A DNA stretch of 64,000 nucleotides from Diospyros lotus (taxonomy: Eukaryota; Streptophyta; Magnoliopsida; Ericales; Ebenaceae), in the NCBI RefSeq assembly GCF_014633365.1, contig NC_068352.1, forward strand, positions 31,529,310 through 31,593,309, in the 5' to 3' direction. Each line of letters opens with the position of its first letter. The first letter of the stretch is position 1. Below, one piece after another: positions 39,901 to 50,900 of this stretch. A program made the position numbers and the translations under genes. The notes below the pieces were generated by a model. The model saw nothing but the letters and a program-made list of their open reading frames with translations. It made no database searches and was not told where the DNA came from.

Positions 39901-40604
39901 GTCTCTGAGAGAACCACTATGCAACACATCAAGACTCAAGTCCATAATCTCGTCGACCTTATTGGACTCGGCACCACAGACCAGACACTTCACCTGACTC
40001 TGAATAGCACCCCCGAAAATCTCCTTCACCACCGTAGAAGAAAACCCCTCGTTTCCTCCGCTGCAGCTGGTGTCGCCGCCCTTGCGCCATTTTAGCTTCT
40101 TGAGACCGAGGCAGGCGTTGTGGCAGGAGTCAATCACGTAGCGGAGAAATTCGTGGGCGTCCTCCTGGCGACCGAGGCGAAAGTGTTCGGCGAAAGTCTT
40201 CAGAGAACTGTTCATCTTCCGAGGCGAGTCCTGCGCCAGATCAACGCTCAGAGACCTCGCGATCCGCTTCTCCAAAATACAGAACGGACAGTCCCGCTTC
40301 TTGTCGGCCTCCGCCAAGTCACCTGCACAAGCACCGAATTGATCACCGTCAAAATAATAAGTAAAACCTCGAAATCTTTGATAAAAATTGGGAATGGAGA
40401 AAGAATGAATTGATTACAGGAGGAGGAGTGTCGGAAGGAGAGGCAGAAATTGGCGAGAGGAGGAGTGAAGGTGAGGCACTGGAGGACGCTATTGAGGTAG
40501 CAGGAATTGCCAAGGTTTCGGAGGCCGAGGGGAGGGCTTCCTTGCTTGCGCTGCTTCTGGTTGTGGCGGCGGAGAGTCGGCTGCCAAGTCATTTGCAAGG
40601 CCAT
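19544..40604 (-). CDS. UBP25: UBP25-like ubiquitin carboxyl-terminal hydrolase
   Basis: A cysteine protease of the USP/C19 family that removes ubiquitin from proteins. Eight coding exons (minus strand): 40,418-40,604; 39,839-40,322; 39,688-39,763; 39,498-39,590; 21,854-21,940; 20,966-21,726; 20,004-20,135; 19,544-19,649. All junctions are GT-AG and the phases agree, giving 641 codons plus stop, close to Arabidopsis UBP25. The Cys box [18 protein letters not shown] contains the catalytic Cys35. The His box [16 protein letters not shown] contains His303, and WYCCND contains Asp320. A CLVC and CENC pair forms the zinc-finger ribbon. The C-terminal half is low-complexity, Ser/Asn/Lys-rich. The start is the MALQMTWQP methionine, as in the family. 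Intron 4 (21,941-39,497) is about 17.6 kb of nested transposons, but no coding exon is damaged. The neighbour upstream is the translocator gene, as in Arabidopsis. Confidence 0.93.
21955..23460. other. UBP25 intron 4, 3' portion (not transposon-like by eye)
   Basis: Intronic DNA with no coding exon. It contains a T run and an A run near 23,150-23,225 but no LTR, inverted repeat or protein similarity that I can see. Confidence 0.6.
24044..26576 (+). mobile_element. Long solo LTR (2,533 bp) inserted in copia A
   Basis: It begins TGTAATGACCCG and ends GGGTCCCACA, with perfect TSDs TTCAC at 24,039-24,043 and 26,577-26,581. It splits the copia RT between WFGRFT and KAM..FGYK, so the host frame reads across when it is ignored. 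No gag or pol is present. A very long LTR starting TGTAATGACCC resembles the Del/Tekay chromovirus group (family knowledge). Open frames inside it are not gene-like. Confidence 0.85.
24205..24680. repeat. Cluster of CATTCGAATG palindromes
   Basis: The exact 10-bp palindrome CATTCGAATG occurs six times in under 450 bp near the 5' end of the solo LTR (near 24,250, 24,319, 24,341, 24,391, 24,414 and 24,670). Several one-mismatch variants also occur. This is U3-side sequence and may be regulatory. Confidence 0.7.
29377..29676 (+). pseudogene. Gag-like N-terminal fragment in element C
   Basis: A 99-codon open frame includes [20 protein letters not shown], which resembles the coiled N-terminus of plant Ty3/gypsy gag. 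It ends before any zinc knuckle. It may be the truncated gag of the ancestor of this element. Confidence 0.45.
29756..30222 (+). CDS. Unrecognised acidic open frame of element C
   Basis: An open frame starts at 29,756 and runs on to 30,313 (185 codons). I do not recognise it. It is acidic and includes [20 protein letters not shown] similar string ([15 protein letters not shown]) occurs in the minus-strand frame of element D, so both elements share a family-specific, non-gag-pol protein. It overlaps the start of the PRP40-like frame from 30,223. Confidence 0.4.
30223..30930 (+). pseudogene. Captured PRP40-type FF-domain fragments, tandemly duplicated
   Basis: 30,223-30,618 reads as pre-mRNA-processing factor PRP40. 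The lead-in to the first FF domain and the FF core are present ([36 protein letters not shown]). They join directly to sequence like the last FF domain ([25 protein letters not shown]). A second copy of about 265 bp (from about 30,611) repeats the FF part in another frame and continues into a basic tail ([10 protein letters not shown]). The first copy ends in a stop created at the duplication joint. PRP40 is a nuclear U1-snRNP-associated protein; here only spliced-together pieces remain inside a retroelement. A functional product is doubtful. Confidence 0.78.
31690..31894. repeat. CT-rich minisatellite in hAT1
   Basis: Imperfect units of roughly 50 bp built from CCTCTCCTCTCCAGCC and CGCCCGCCTCCTCTCTTCC are repeated about four times. 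Related CT-rich sequence continues at 35,462-35,560 on the far side of element D, so D inserted within this minisatellite. Confidence 0.7.
31895..35461 (-). mobile_element. LTR element D nested in hAT1 (minus orientation)
   Basis: The LTRs are 31,895-32,249 and 35,082-35,461, both reading TGTCATGA to GTCATGACA. Next to the right LTR is CTGCTCTGATACCA, the complement of an initiator-methionine-tRNA primer site. Next to the left LTR is a pyrimidine run, the complement of a polypurine tract. Both place the 5' end on the right. The flanks CTCTC and GTCTC are a near-match TSD. No reverse transcriptase or integrase was seen. The LTR ends and internal protein resemble element C. Confidence 0.85.
32297..33394 (-). 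pseudogene. Element D internal open frame, broken by one stop
   Basis: Two same-frame open stretches (33,394 to 33,161 and 33,136 to 32,297) are separated by a single in-frame TAG at 33,161-33,163. Together they would be about 365 codons. The protein is acidic, with [15 protein letters not shown] resembling the element C frame, and ends in a basic tract ([14 protein letters not shown]) followed by YWMKSNE. Element C has a similar basic tail. The function is unknown. It is not gag, RT, RNase H or integrase. Confidence 0.5.
35800..36331 (+). pseudogene. hAT transposase remnant: BED finger joined to C-terminal tail
   Basis: 35,821-35,935 encodes a BED-type zinc finger ([25 protein letters not shown] and H spacing present). 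After a frame change and apparent internal deletion it meets the usual C-terminal end ([31 protein letters not shown]) and a very acidic tail ending DVDDLLDDD. The catalytic core and the hAT dimerisation domain are missing, so no active transposase is made. Confidence 0.75.
36779..37797 (+). mobile_element. Second hAT element hAT2 (1,019 bp), non-autonomous
   Basis: The ends are TAGTGTTATTAAAGG and CCTTTAATAACACTG, flanked by GTTTAGAA (36,771-36,778) and ATTTAGAA (37,798-37,805), an 8-bp duplication with one mismatch. It has AGGCGC-rich subterminal regions and shares sequence with hAT1 (CCACTGCCCACCGAAACC). It keeps only the first codons of a transposase (ATG at 37,496, then [10 protein letters not shown] and a stop). 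It interrupts the RT of copia B. Confidence 0.85.
38430..39497. other. UBP25 intron 4, 5' portion
   Basis: Intronic DNA between copia B and exon 4. I see no exon, LTR or inverted repeat. An A run occurs near 38,790. Confidence 0.6.
39498..40604 (-). CDS. UBP25: UBP25-like gene, 5' exon block (exons 1-4)
   Basis: Exon 1 (40,418-40,604) holds the start and the catalytic Cys box. Exon 2 (39,839-40,322) has [18 protein letters not shown], the [10 protein letters not shown] motif typical of USPs, and [14 protein letters not shown]. Exon 3 (39,688-39,763) has [11 protein letters not shown] and [11 protein letters not shown]. Exon 4 (39,498-39,590) has [16 protein letters not shown]. All four lie within 1.1 kb, in contrast to the 17.6-kb intron that follows. 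Confidence 0.9.
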
Positions 40605-41282
40605 CACCGACCGGACGACGACGCTGCAGCATTGGAATTCCAAGATCGCATTGTCCGCCGGCGTCTCTTTCCCTCCCAATAGCTGCTTCCGCTCGCCCGA
40701 ATTCTTTCTCGGAAAATATTTTTGGGGGGAAAGAGCGAGGAGGCGGTGATGGTGGTCTCGGTCGTCTCGGGTCTCCTGCTCTTGGCTCGGGGCCGAGGCT
40801 TTTCGGGTTTGGATTTGGATTTGGATTTGGATGCCTCCGTCATTGCCCCTTTTATTATCATTGCTATTATTATCCTTTTATTACCATTATTATTTTCACG
40901 TTGCCATAATGCCATGGCAACAATTTATTTATTTTTTTATAAAAAAAAATAAATTGTTATTTTATAAGGCCATACCCATGCATTTGGTAAATCCTAATAA
41001 CCTAATTTAAAATCTTATTACTTGGCGTCTTCAAGTCACATTTTAACGACCAATAATGCCTTTTCAATTAAAAGTTAATTTTTTTATTTGTGACCCTATC
41101 TATTTTTACTTTTAAAGGTATTTTAATTTTTTTTAATTTTTTCTTATTATATTAATTTTTATTGTCAATAAAAATTGACTATAGTATCATTTCAAGTGTA
41201 CAACTCACTAAAAACGTATGTAAATCATGCACACCATCTCAACATAAAGATAGGTAAATTTATATCTTTGGGACAAAGGTCG
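40605..41282 (-). promoter_or_regulatory. UBP25 upstream region
   Basis: The first about 250 bp upstream of the ATG is GC-rich and G/A-rich on the coding strand, and is probably 5' UTR and core promoter. No clear TATA box is seen. Beyond about 40,920 the DNA becomes AT-rich and featureless. Confidence 0.35.
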
Positions 41283-41475
41283 AGCGATCAGATAAGCGAC
41301 ATGTCAGTATCAATTCGATAGATCGTGAGTTCGATCATTGTCCTATGCAATGAGACAAAATCTCACACCTGTGATTTATCTCCCCTGACATAATCGAGAG
41401 CACGAATACCGAAGACCACGCAAAGACAATCATCTCAGAATAGACAAATTTAGGCCATCCATATTGCATTAGGTG
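41283..41475 (+). mobile_element. SINE-like dispersed repeat, copy 1
   Basis: It resembles 58,318-58,500. Both contain GAGTTCGATCATTGTC-like sequence (a tRNA B-box-like motif), then GCAATGAGA, TCTCACACCTGTGATTTATC and CATCTCAGAA-type ends. The B-box-like motif suggests a tRNA-derived SINE, but no A tail or target duplication was clear. Confidence 0.4.
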
Positions 41476-42365
41476 AGGATAAGTGGGCTCATATAGTTCC
41501 CACCTTCGATGCCTAATAATGGTAGTTAAACACATAATTTATATTCATAGAGATATTATTTAGATATTCAAAAATAATACTTAATGTGATACTCTTATAT
41601 TATAATATAAGTATTATATATTTATATTAATTAAATATATAATAAAATATATCAGTGTCACATCAAATATCACTCTAAAAATTGTTTTGAAATCTTTTAA
41701 ACCCACCTTTTCACATATCTCAATATGAATAGTACAATGATGAATCAAGCTTGGAGCAATCTCATCTTGGCTCCATAATGTCATGTCTCCTACCCCATCC
41801 TATAGAGTAACGGGCATAAATTGAATACCCATTACATAAGTTAAATGTATATAAAATTTAAAAAATAGTTTAACCATAATAAGTTACTAATTATTTTTGT
41901 ATTCTCAACCGTGCATTTCCCCACCATGCTAACGTCATGTGTTCCAAATTACTGCTACAATTTAAAAAAAAAAAAAATACAACACAAACACCAAAGTAAA
42001 AGATAAAGTAACTTGAAGCTTCAAAAAATATAAATAATAACTTATAAAAAAAAATAAAACACAATAGATAAAGCATCATAGGATTAAATTTGACAATATA
42101 GAGGTATCTAAACATTAAAAAATATATATCTTTTAGACAAAAATCCTATATCTAAATAGAGAAAATAAAAATAAATATATAAAACAAAATGACAATTAGT
42201 TAAAAATGTGTAGATAACAGTATATATATTCTAAGTAAGGATTTATTCTCCTATTCATTTTTACCCTATTAGAAAAAAAATTTCATCAAAACTCACCCTA
42301 ATAGATGGATTTGTCTAATACTCATCGTAGCATATAATAGATTAATCTCGAACCATACAATTTTT

Positions 42366-44075
42366 TAGGGCCTCTTCAGATGAGTTTTTGTTTTCATTAT
42401 TTTGAGAACAAAAACAAAAAAGGCCATATGATTGCTTTTTTTATTTTCAAGAAAAATAAAGACGTGATTTTAAAATTTTTATTTTATTTTCATTTTCTTT
42501 CTCTATAGCCACTCACTGGCAACCTCTGATGCACGAAAACAGCTCATAAACACTATTTCAACATGTTTAAGACGTTTCCGTTTCGAAAATGTCAAAGACA
42601 ACCCAAAAAATTTTAGGTTATATCTGTAATTTGCGAAACATTTTGGCAACATTTCACAAATTATAGAAAAGTATTGGAAAAACATTTCTAACGACCGATT
42701 ATGGTTAGAGACAGAATTGCTCCCATCTCTAACCACCAACTATATATATTATCTTCCCTTCTTCAATTTTCTTCACGTTGCATATCCTTTAGGTTTAAAT
42801 CTAATTTCCATTTTTGAATCCCCAAGATCGTCAGTCCTTTACCCATCCTTTACCCACTGCTTCTTGCTTGCTTGGTGCTCGTGTTGCCGTCGATCGAGCC
42901 TCGATCTCATGGTTGTTCCCTTTCTCGATCAATTGTTCTCTCCAGCACTTATAGTCAACTACATCTTGATGTTCGATGCTCATCTAACTATCGGTCGAGT
43001 CACGATCTCACGATCATCGTTCCCTTTCACACTCATCATCGCTCAATGCTCGCGCTGCCAATTGCTTTTTGTCTATATTATATTTGAACTAATTTTTATA
43101 ATTTTTTATATTAAAAATTACATTTACAAAAAAATTCTATATTTTTTAATTTACACTTTATCTACATTTTTTTATTATTTTTTTAAAAAATATTATTTTC
43201 TTATTTTTATTTTATATTAAAAAAATATTTTTATTTTCGTACAACCTACCCAGCAAGTATAGAAAGACTTTGGGAGTCACCCAGCAAGTATAGAAAGTCT
43301 TTGGGAGTCACTAATGACTAGACTCCCAGAAGCCCTCTTTACTTCTAAGAATTGACCTTAGAGAATCACTTTTAGTAGTCCCCACTCCTAGAGACTCTCA
43401 TGGAGTCTCCTCCAATGTCGTCAACTTGCGTGTTAGGTATTCATTTTTTTATAGAGAAAACGAAACCAAAACACAAAATAAAAAAATAAAACCCAAAAAC
43501 AAAAAGCTCTACGAAACAGCCCCCTAACGATTGCGCTTCCGTTGGGTGGTGGCAATCAGCCAACTGTAACTAGTATCAAAGCCACTACTCGATACTATGA
43601 TGATGGGGCGTGTTAATCCCACATTGAATATTTTGAGTTACATAACCGACTGACTGACAACCAAACAAAAATTGGGAGAAAAAATGCTCTACTATGAGCC
43701 TCGTCTAGTTACAGCTAAGTTGGTCGAAAATAGAAATGAAAAATGAATAATATATAAAATAAAAACAAAAATAAAAAATGATATTTTAAAAAAAAATAAA
43801 AAATACGTAAATATAAGAAATGACATTTTATAAATATAATTTTTAATATAAAAAATAATTATTCAATCTAAAAATAAATCTGCATAGACAGAAACGCATT
43901 TTTAAATTGAAAAGATATTTTTGATATTTTTCTAATATTATAAAACAGCCCCAAAATATTTCTAAAATTACAAAAATAGGCCAAAAACATTTTTATGGTG
44001 TTTCTCGACATTTTGGTACAAGACACATTTTGAAAACGTCAAAACGACACAAGACGTCTCCGTGCGTCATAGGTT
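42366..44075. mobile_element. Complex of decayed inverted-repeat elements
   Basis: Two overlapping inverted-repeat pairs are visible. One has TTAGGGCCTCTTCAGATGAG near 42,365 and, on the other strand near 43,526, TTAGGGGGCTGTTTCGTAGA, both leading into a GTTTTTGTTTT-type run. The other has TGATGCACGAAAACAG near 42,527 and, from 44,070 inward, TGACGCACGGAGACGT, resembling the ends of the Mutator-like element at 13,365. Their overlap means at least one pairing is fortuitous or the elements are rearranged. No convincing TSD. Confidence 0.35.
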
Positions 44076-44631
44076 CCTAGGGTTAAAGAAATCCTAACAG
44101 TTTCATGTGGCAATCCCCTCAAGTTCTGATGTTTGCATCATCCCCTTCATTAGGAAGACATCTAATTGCAAAGTGCCAAAACTGTTTTAGAATTGCTAGT
44201 GTATTTGAACTGCTAGAAAAAAGAAAACACTGCAGCTCTATACCCTTTGTGAAGAGAGGTTCCAGGTTTCAAACAGCAGCTACAAATTATCATGATTCAC
44301 TACCCCTACTGCGCTTCGCTGTGACAAAAACCCAGAGATCACTTTACATTCAAAAAATTTCCTTCTTGAGGATTCCCTAAGAATGAATGAAAAGAGTCGA
44401 TAACTGCCATACCTTTTCATGGCAGAATATTGTGATATTCTCAAATTTACACATTGCTTACAGTACAACGGTGTATGTTGTTCTCGTTCCCCAATGTCAA
44501 AACAGCTGCAGCAAGTGAGAAAAATAAGGAAAGAATCATACATATCCGGCCGTATCAATGAAAATTATATGCATGTAGGAACGGGATAGCTTCTCCAAAA
44601 TAAACAGTATATATGTCACGGATTTTGTTTT

Positions 44632-44750
44632 GTTGCCTGCGTTGAGCAAATCTTATGCTGCCCGTGTCGAGCAACTCATATGAGACCCACAACCACCCCC
44701 CCCTGCAAGCTGCATTGGGGGCAACATAAGAGTTGTCCGACGCAGGCAAC
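44632..44750. mobile_element. Small hairpin MITE
   Basis: A 119-bp sequence with inverted arms of about 32 bp: GTTGCCTGCGTTGAGCAAAT at the left and, from the right end inward, GTTGCCTGCGTCGGACAACT. A C run lies between them. No coding. It lies about 160 bp downstream of the translocator stop codon. Confidence 0.6.
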
Positions 44751-44907
44751 ATAACAGAGCCCTATATGTCACTACTTTATTGGTACTTCAAATTATTTTC
44801 ATCTTTAGAGAAAAATCAAACAAACAATTTTTATGGCATCAGCTTATAGAAGAAATAACTAGATATTTTACCTTAAACTAAAAATTGTTAGGCCGCCCTA
44901 ATTTTAT

Positions 44908-47900
44908 CTATGCATCAGAAGTTGAAGGTGAAGCTAATGGAACAGATTGGGAATGTAGAGAATCATCAGGGGTGCCTCGAAAAGTTTCCCTCTTCAACTT
45001 GTGGTTATTATATGCAGCTACACCTGCAATGGCTGGGTATACAAGACCAGAAAATACTCCCCGTTAATGAATATCTGAAAAGCAAATTGGAGAAAAGAGA
45101 CACAAATACGACCCTAGAGATACATGAACTTCGTAATTTTAGCAAATAGAAAATGGGCAGAACACAGCAATAAATAAATCTATAAATATGGCTAAAGAAC
45201 TTTTCATTTTCTTCATTTCTTGGTCAGAGGAATCCCCATGTTCTACTTTAAAAAGGAACAATGCTTCACCAACAAATAAAAAGAAAGAAAGAAGATGAAC
45301 AAGAACAATGGAAACTATTGGCCTTCATGCTTCAAAAGATTTAAACCCTAAATGGAGTAATTAGTTGGTAGAAAGTCAATACTCTCTTTCTATTTTAATC
45401 TTGGACGTCCTTCGTTTTACCAAGGCCTCAGGTGCATATTACACTTGGCTTACCTTGTCAGCCTTCCAGAAATTTTTTATATGATATAAACATACAATAG
45501 GACACCACCAGACACATGCTTCATGCGTCTGAACAATGTCTAATGGTATCCCATTTAGATGGCATACTAACAGGGGGGGGGAATTGGCGAATGGTATTCT
45601 CATCTTTCATAAAATCACTTGTCCTTTGATCATGACAATAGCTTCCATGACAACATAAAATCATTTTTGTGACAAACAGAATTAGAAGTTATTTTCCAAG
45701 TAATCAACACCCCACAGATTGTGCCGCAATTATCAAGAGACTTAGTAGACTGGATATGGTTATTTCTTTCCTTCATTGGATATGGTTATTTCTACCAAAG
45801 GGTCAACATTAAGATGCAGGTGAAAAAACAATAGAGTTTCTATTAATAGAATAGCAGAGGCAAAGAACAAAAATTGTTGACATGGAAAAAGAGAAACAAA
45901 GAAAAAAAAAAAAAGAAAGAGGGAGAAACAAATACAAACATGATAAAACCAGCATGGTCAAAGAAGAAATATGAAATAAAGGCACATCTGTGGTCAGACA
46001 TGCACGGGTATTTTCCAGATGAGGAAACAGCTCACATCAAGTATGTTTGTGAATTCCAAATTATCTTCCAATTATATACCTTTTTATGAATAAGAAAACA
46101 CACATTAGCACCATCTATCTTGTACCACCTCTAGAGGACAACAAACTGCAGTTCCTGACTTTATTTCCCAGGAATTGGTTTCTAATGTAGAAAACTAGAA
46201 TATAAACAGGACAACATCAATATCAACAGGATAAAACAAAATATTGAAGATATAAATGAGTATCAGACAACTAAAGCCTAATTTTGACATGACAAATTCA
46301 AATTGCAAACCAAAACAAAAGTGTTTATAGAAATATTACCAATGCCATAACCAAACAGATTTATAATTGTCAGCTTTGTGTCGGCAAACAGAAGTGCTGA
46401 TAATAGGACAACCACCCAATCCTTGACAACTCCAGCCACACGAATCGTTAAAGCACTTGTATGCGAGATCACAAGGAAAACAGATAGATTAAGAGCAAAT
46501 GTACAGAGAGAGTTGAGTGTTAGGATAAGAGGTTTGAAATTCCATGTCCCCTCTTCGTCCATCTTTGGCTTCTCCAGAAAAATCCATGGAACCAACAAGC
46601 AAAGAGCACTGCACAAAACTAGGAATTTGTTCAAATGGCAGACACTTCTAAACACAAAATCTGAAAAGCTAAATGTAAAACGTTATGCTTTCTGGATGAA
46701 GACAATACATGCCTGCAGGGACTAACATAGTACATGACAGATATAGGGTTTAGCTTGAGACCCTTCCTCTTAACCAGAATCTCCATGAATATAAGCCTCA
46801 AAGCTTCTCCAACAACACCTCCCATTTGATAAACCACACCAATCCAGCTGATATTTATCTCCCCATAGGAAGCCACTAGAACACCAAAACTTATCACAGA
46901 CATTATTAAAAGCATCCTACAGCTCATCACTTCAAGTCCAGCAGCAACTCCAAGAATGAAAACAGCTACAGGCACTGCAGATATCAATGAGATGTAAGAA
47001 GTGATATCGCTAAGAGAAGTGACAGCAATTGTTATCCAAATAAGTGAATCAGCAATTATTTCTGGATACAGCTAATGAGACAAGAATGGTGAGTTAGAAA
47101 GATAGTGATTACTTACTAATTGCTTTCAACATTTGTGCAAATGCAACTGATATATAGAGATAGGCAGTATTTCCAAGCCATAGAGTCATTGCAAACATCG
47201 CACCAATTGGGATGACTGATGTAGTATATCTGAATGTTCAAACTTAATAAGATTTTTTTCAAATATATAAAGAGAAAGGAGAAGAGTAGATGGCTAACGT
47301 AAACATATGTGTAGAATTCAGATAATAAACTGAGATTTGAGAATTCATTTGTTGATCAGTAGTAATTCCATCATTTTTGTTTCTAAAGCAACAAAAGATT
47401 CACTGCGTCTACTTAATATAAGAGAGACAAAGATGTGACAGGAACAAAAATTTCTAATAGAAACATTAATGGATAGTAGTTACTAAGGTACTTACATTTC
47501 TGTAGTCATCCCTTCTTCTACTTTCATAATCTGTTTAGAATATAGATTAAGATTATATATCTCTACAGTGGAAAAAGAACTGGATAGCTGTCTAGTAATA
47601 AATTTAACGTAGTACCTTGAGAACCTTAGTCAGTACAAAACACAGTACGGAAGAAAAGACCATGTGAAGTAGAGTTAATCCAAGAGGATACGGGAAATTT
47701 ATTTCTTTTGAGGACAATACCCACTGCAAGTTAAAGAAAGATAAAATAAAGCTGATGTTAGATCTGTGAAGGAATTCTTTTCCTCCATTTTGGCTAGCTA
47801 GTAAAGCAACTTCTGTAATGAAGAGTCTACCTTTATACACACAATCTTGTAAAACAGGCAATGATAATAAGAGAGTCAACATGAAATGAATTGTAACTTA

Positions 47901-50900
47901 TGGATCTAGCTCAAAATGTTGAAAGAAGAGCAACCACATAACAAAGGTAAGCAACTAGGGCAATAAATCTTCTAAAAAAGAGGCCGAAACACTAGATGCG
48001 CCACTAATGCTATCCTTCTCTGTGTTTCTTTTCTCTTTTTCTTTCTTTCATTTTTTTTTTTTTTTTTTTTGACAAGGATCTATTAGAGAAAGATAGAAAG
48101 ACAATGAAATGTAAAAGGAGAAATGGTGGGAAAAAAAAAACTATTTTCCAGGAAAAAGCACATGACAGGAGAGATTGGACCACAAAAGGAGAAGCTAACC
48201 AAATGTAGATTGAGATGGCTACTATTATTCGAAATATAGCAAAAACTGCTCTAGGTAAGTTGAAGGGAAAAGCTCCAAACAAAAAAGAGTCTTGGTAGTG
48301 GAATAAAGAGGTACAAGCACAAATCAAAACTAAGAGTGCTCCTTCCTACAAGACTTTAGATACATACCATGATAAATAAAACTTGAAGAGGTATAGTGAA
48401 GCAAAAAGGAAGCAAACAAGGCAATATAGCTTAGGAAAATGTGTGCCAACAATTTAGTATAAAGGAGGGGGAAAGAGATATATATAAACTATCTAAAGCA
48501 AGAAAAACAAAAACAAAATATTTTGAGTCAAGTGAAATGCATAAAAGACGAAAACTAAAAGATTAGTAAATGACAAGGCATTAGGCAATCTGGAAGAGAT
48601 GGGAGGAGTATTTCTAGAAGCTATTCAATGAAGATGGACAAATAAGTGTTATCTTGGGGCATCTTAGTGGCACTGAAGAAGATAAGAATGACATGTATTA
48701 TAGATGATTTGTCCAAACAAAACAAAGCCAGCATTGAAAAGATGAAGAATAGTAAATCAATAGGACTAGATAATATCTTGATAGAAACATGGAAATGCAT
48801 GGGAGAAGTGGGCATTTTTGGCTAAAGAATTATTTAATGTGATCCTTAAATCAAAAGGGATGTCAAACAAATAGAGAAAGATCGGTTTAGTGCCTAGTTG
48901 AAGGAGGTGTTTCTCCATAATTCAAGTTTATTATTCACATTTTTTTCATCTCATCTATCAAGAAAAAATCATCTGCAAATAACATAACAATAATAATAAA
49001 CAGATGATTTGCAGATGATTTTATTGTTGTTGTTATGTTATTTGCAGATGATTTTTTCTTGATAGATGAGACGAAAAAAATGTGAATAATAAACTTGAAT
49101 TATGAAGAAACACCTTAGAATCCAAACAATTTAAATTAAGTCAAAAACCAAGTATGTGAAATACAAGTTATTCTAAAAACAAAATCAATTTCAATATCTC
49201 AGTTCAATTTTCCAAAAGAATAAGAGATTATAGAGGATGTTAATCATGGTAAAGGTAGGATGGTTAAAGTTGAGATATGCGTGCAACATTTTATGCAATT
49301 GTAAAATCACTGTAAAAATAAAAGGGATTTTTTATTAACAACTTTAGACCATCTTCCCAGGAAATAAAAAAAAAAAAAAACTATAGACCATCTTTGTTGT
49401 ATGACACAATATGCTGGACAATTAAGCACCCATACTTGCAAAATATGAGTGCAGCTCAAATAAAAAAGCTAAAACAGATTTGCAACCATCAAGAAAAAGA
49501 CAATAAGAAACAAAAGACCATGCGTAATAAGGTTGGGATGTTGCTTATTGAAGATAAGATGAGAGAGTCACAATTAAAATGGTTTGGATATGTGAAAGAA
49601 AGACCAATAGAAGCACATGTGAGACAGGTCGATAATATTTGTAGCAAAAGAATGAGAGGAAGAGACCCCCGCCCCCCTAAAAAAAAAACTTACCTAGAAA
49701 CCCATAGACATGACATGGAATATAATAGTCTTATAGAGGATATGACTATGATAGGGTTAATTTGAGATCTAGAATTCATGTAGCCAACCCCATCTAATGG
49801 GATTAAGACTTGTGATAGTTGTAGTTATCAGAAGAAAAACAAATTGAAATTCTAAGGTTGAAAGCATAACAAGGAGTTAACACAAATATGATTAAGGAAA
49901 ACTAAAACCTTTAACCATCATGGCACAGATTTTTGACAAATTCCAAAGCACCTATTGAAACATTGCATGAACAATGATATGTTTGTGGACAAAGTGAGGG
50001 GGATTTCACCCTCTCGTCAGTGTTGGCTCACTTTGTTGGTAGGAGTATCAGTGTTCCAGCAAGATGATGTAGTATTTGAGAAGGTGATTTGGAAAGGTAC
50101 AGAGTTCCCCCTCTTAAAATGATTCTTTCTGCCTCTGTGTATTATACAGTGTATGTAAACAAACAAACTGAATACTACACCCACAAGAGGTAGCAATAAT
50201 CTTTTTGGCATCACAAAATGACTAAGCATAGACTGCTTTTAATTAATAAATAAAAATAACTCTTTCCAGCATCTTGCTTTTCTTATGAGTTATTAAAGCA
50301 ATAATGTGAAATTTGACTTTTCACTTTATCCAAGTTAAGCTCATTTCTTCTTCCAATCCATCGACAGAAAGTTTATAGATCTTTTAAGTGCAATGCAGTT
50401 AGCCCCAAAGCATGAGTATGGCAAGACCTTGTGAACATCCTGAACAAAACTAAATAAATTATAAGCACACAAATATAAGTTGTTGCCAGTTTCTCATCAA
50501 TTAAAGTACACAGAACTTTCTAATTAAATTAAAAGGAGCATTTCCTCAAAGTTTGACAACCGTTTGAACCGATCAAAAAGAGATGAATCTTAGGTTGCCA
50601 GAAAACAATAGAACTGGAGAAAAAACTCTTCATACTATTACTACTCCATTCGAATCATTTAATGCTATAATCAAGTATCAATAGCTTCCAGCTCCAGAAT
50701 CATAGTTGATGTGAACCTCTCAGAACAAAATACAATCAGTATTTCATCGTATATATTTTATTTTTGTTGCCTACAAAATGTTGGTATTCCATCTCTATTC
50801 AGAACAGTTGCACAGAACCACACGTCACTCCAGTTTTTCCAATAAATTCAAATCATGATTTACACACATGCAGTCTCTCTCTTCAGCCAACACCGACATT

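Noticed and set aside
40410..40952. Long overlapping open frames on the plus strand across UBP25 exon 1 and its upstream region
   Set aside because: They are antisense to conserved UBP25 coding sequence and GC-rich UTR. No family similarity and no splice logic.
41283..41360. Possible tRNA gene from the GAGTTCGAT B-box-like motif
   Set aside because: No cloverleaf could be formed from the flanking sequence; a SINE-like repeat is the better reading.
46278..46339. Continuation of translocator exon 6 into GNISINTF and a stop
   Set aside because: A donor GTAATA follows GGCATTG, and the conserved C-terminal exon (AIAGVAAYNNHKLK) resumes in phase at 45,032.
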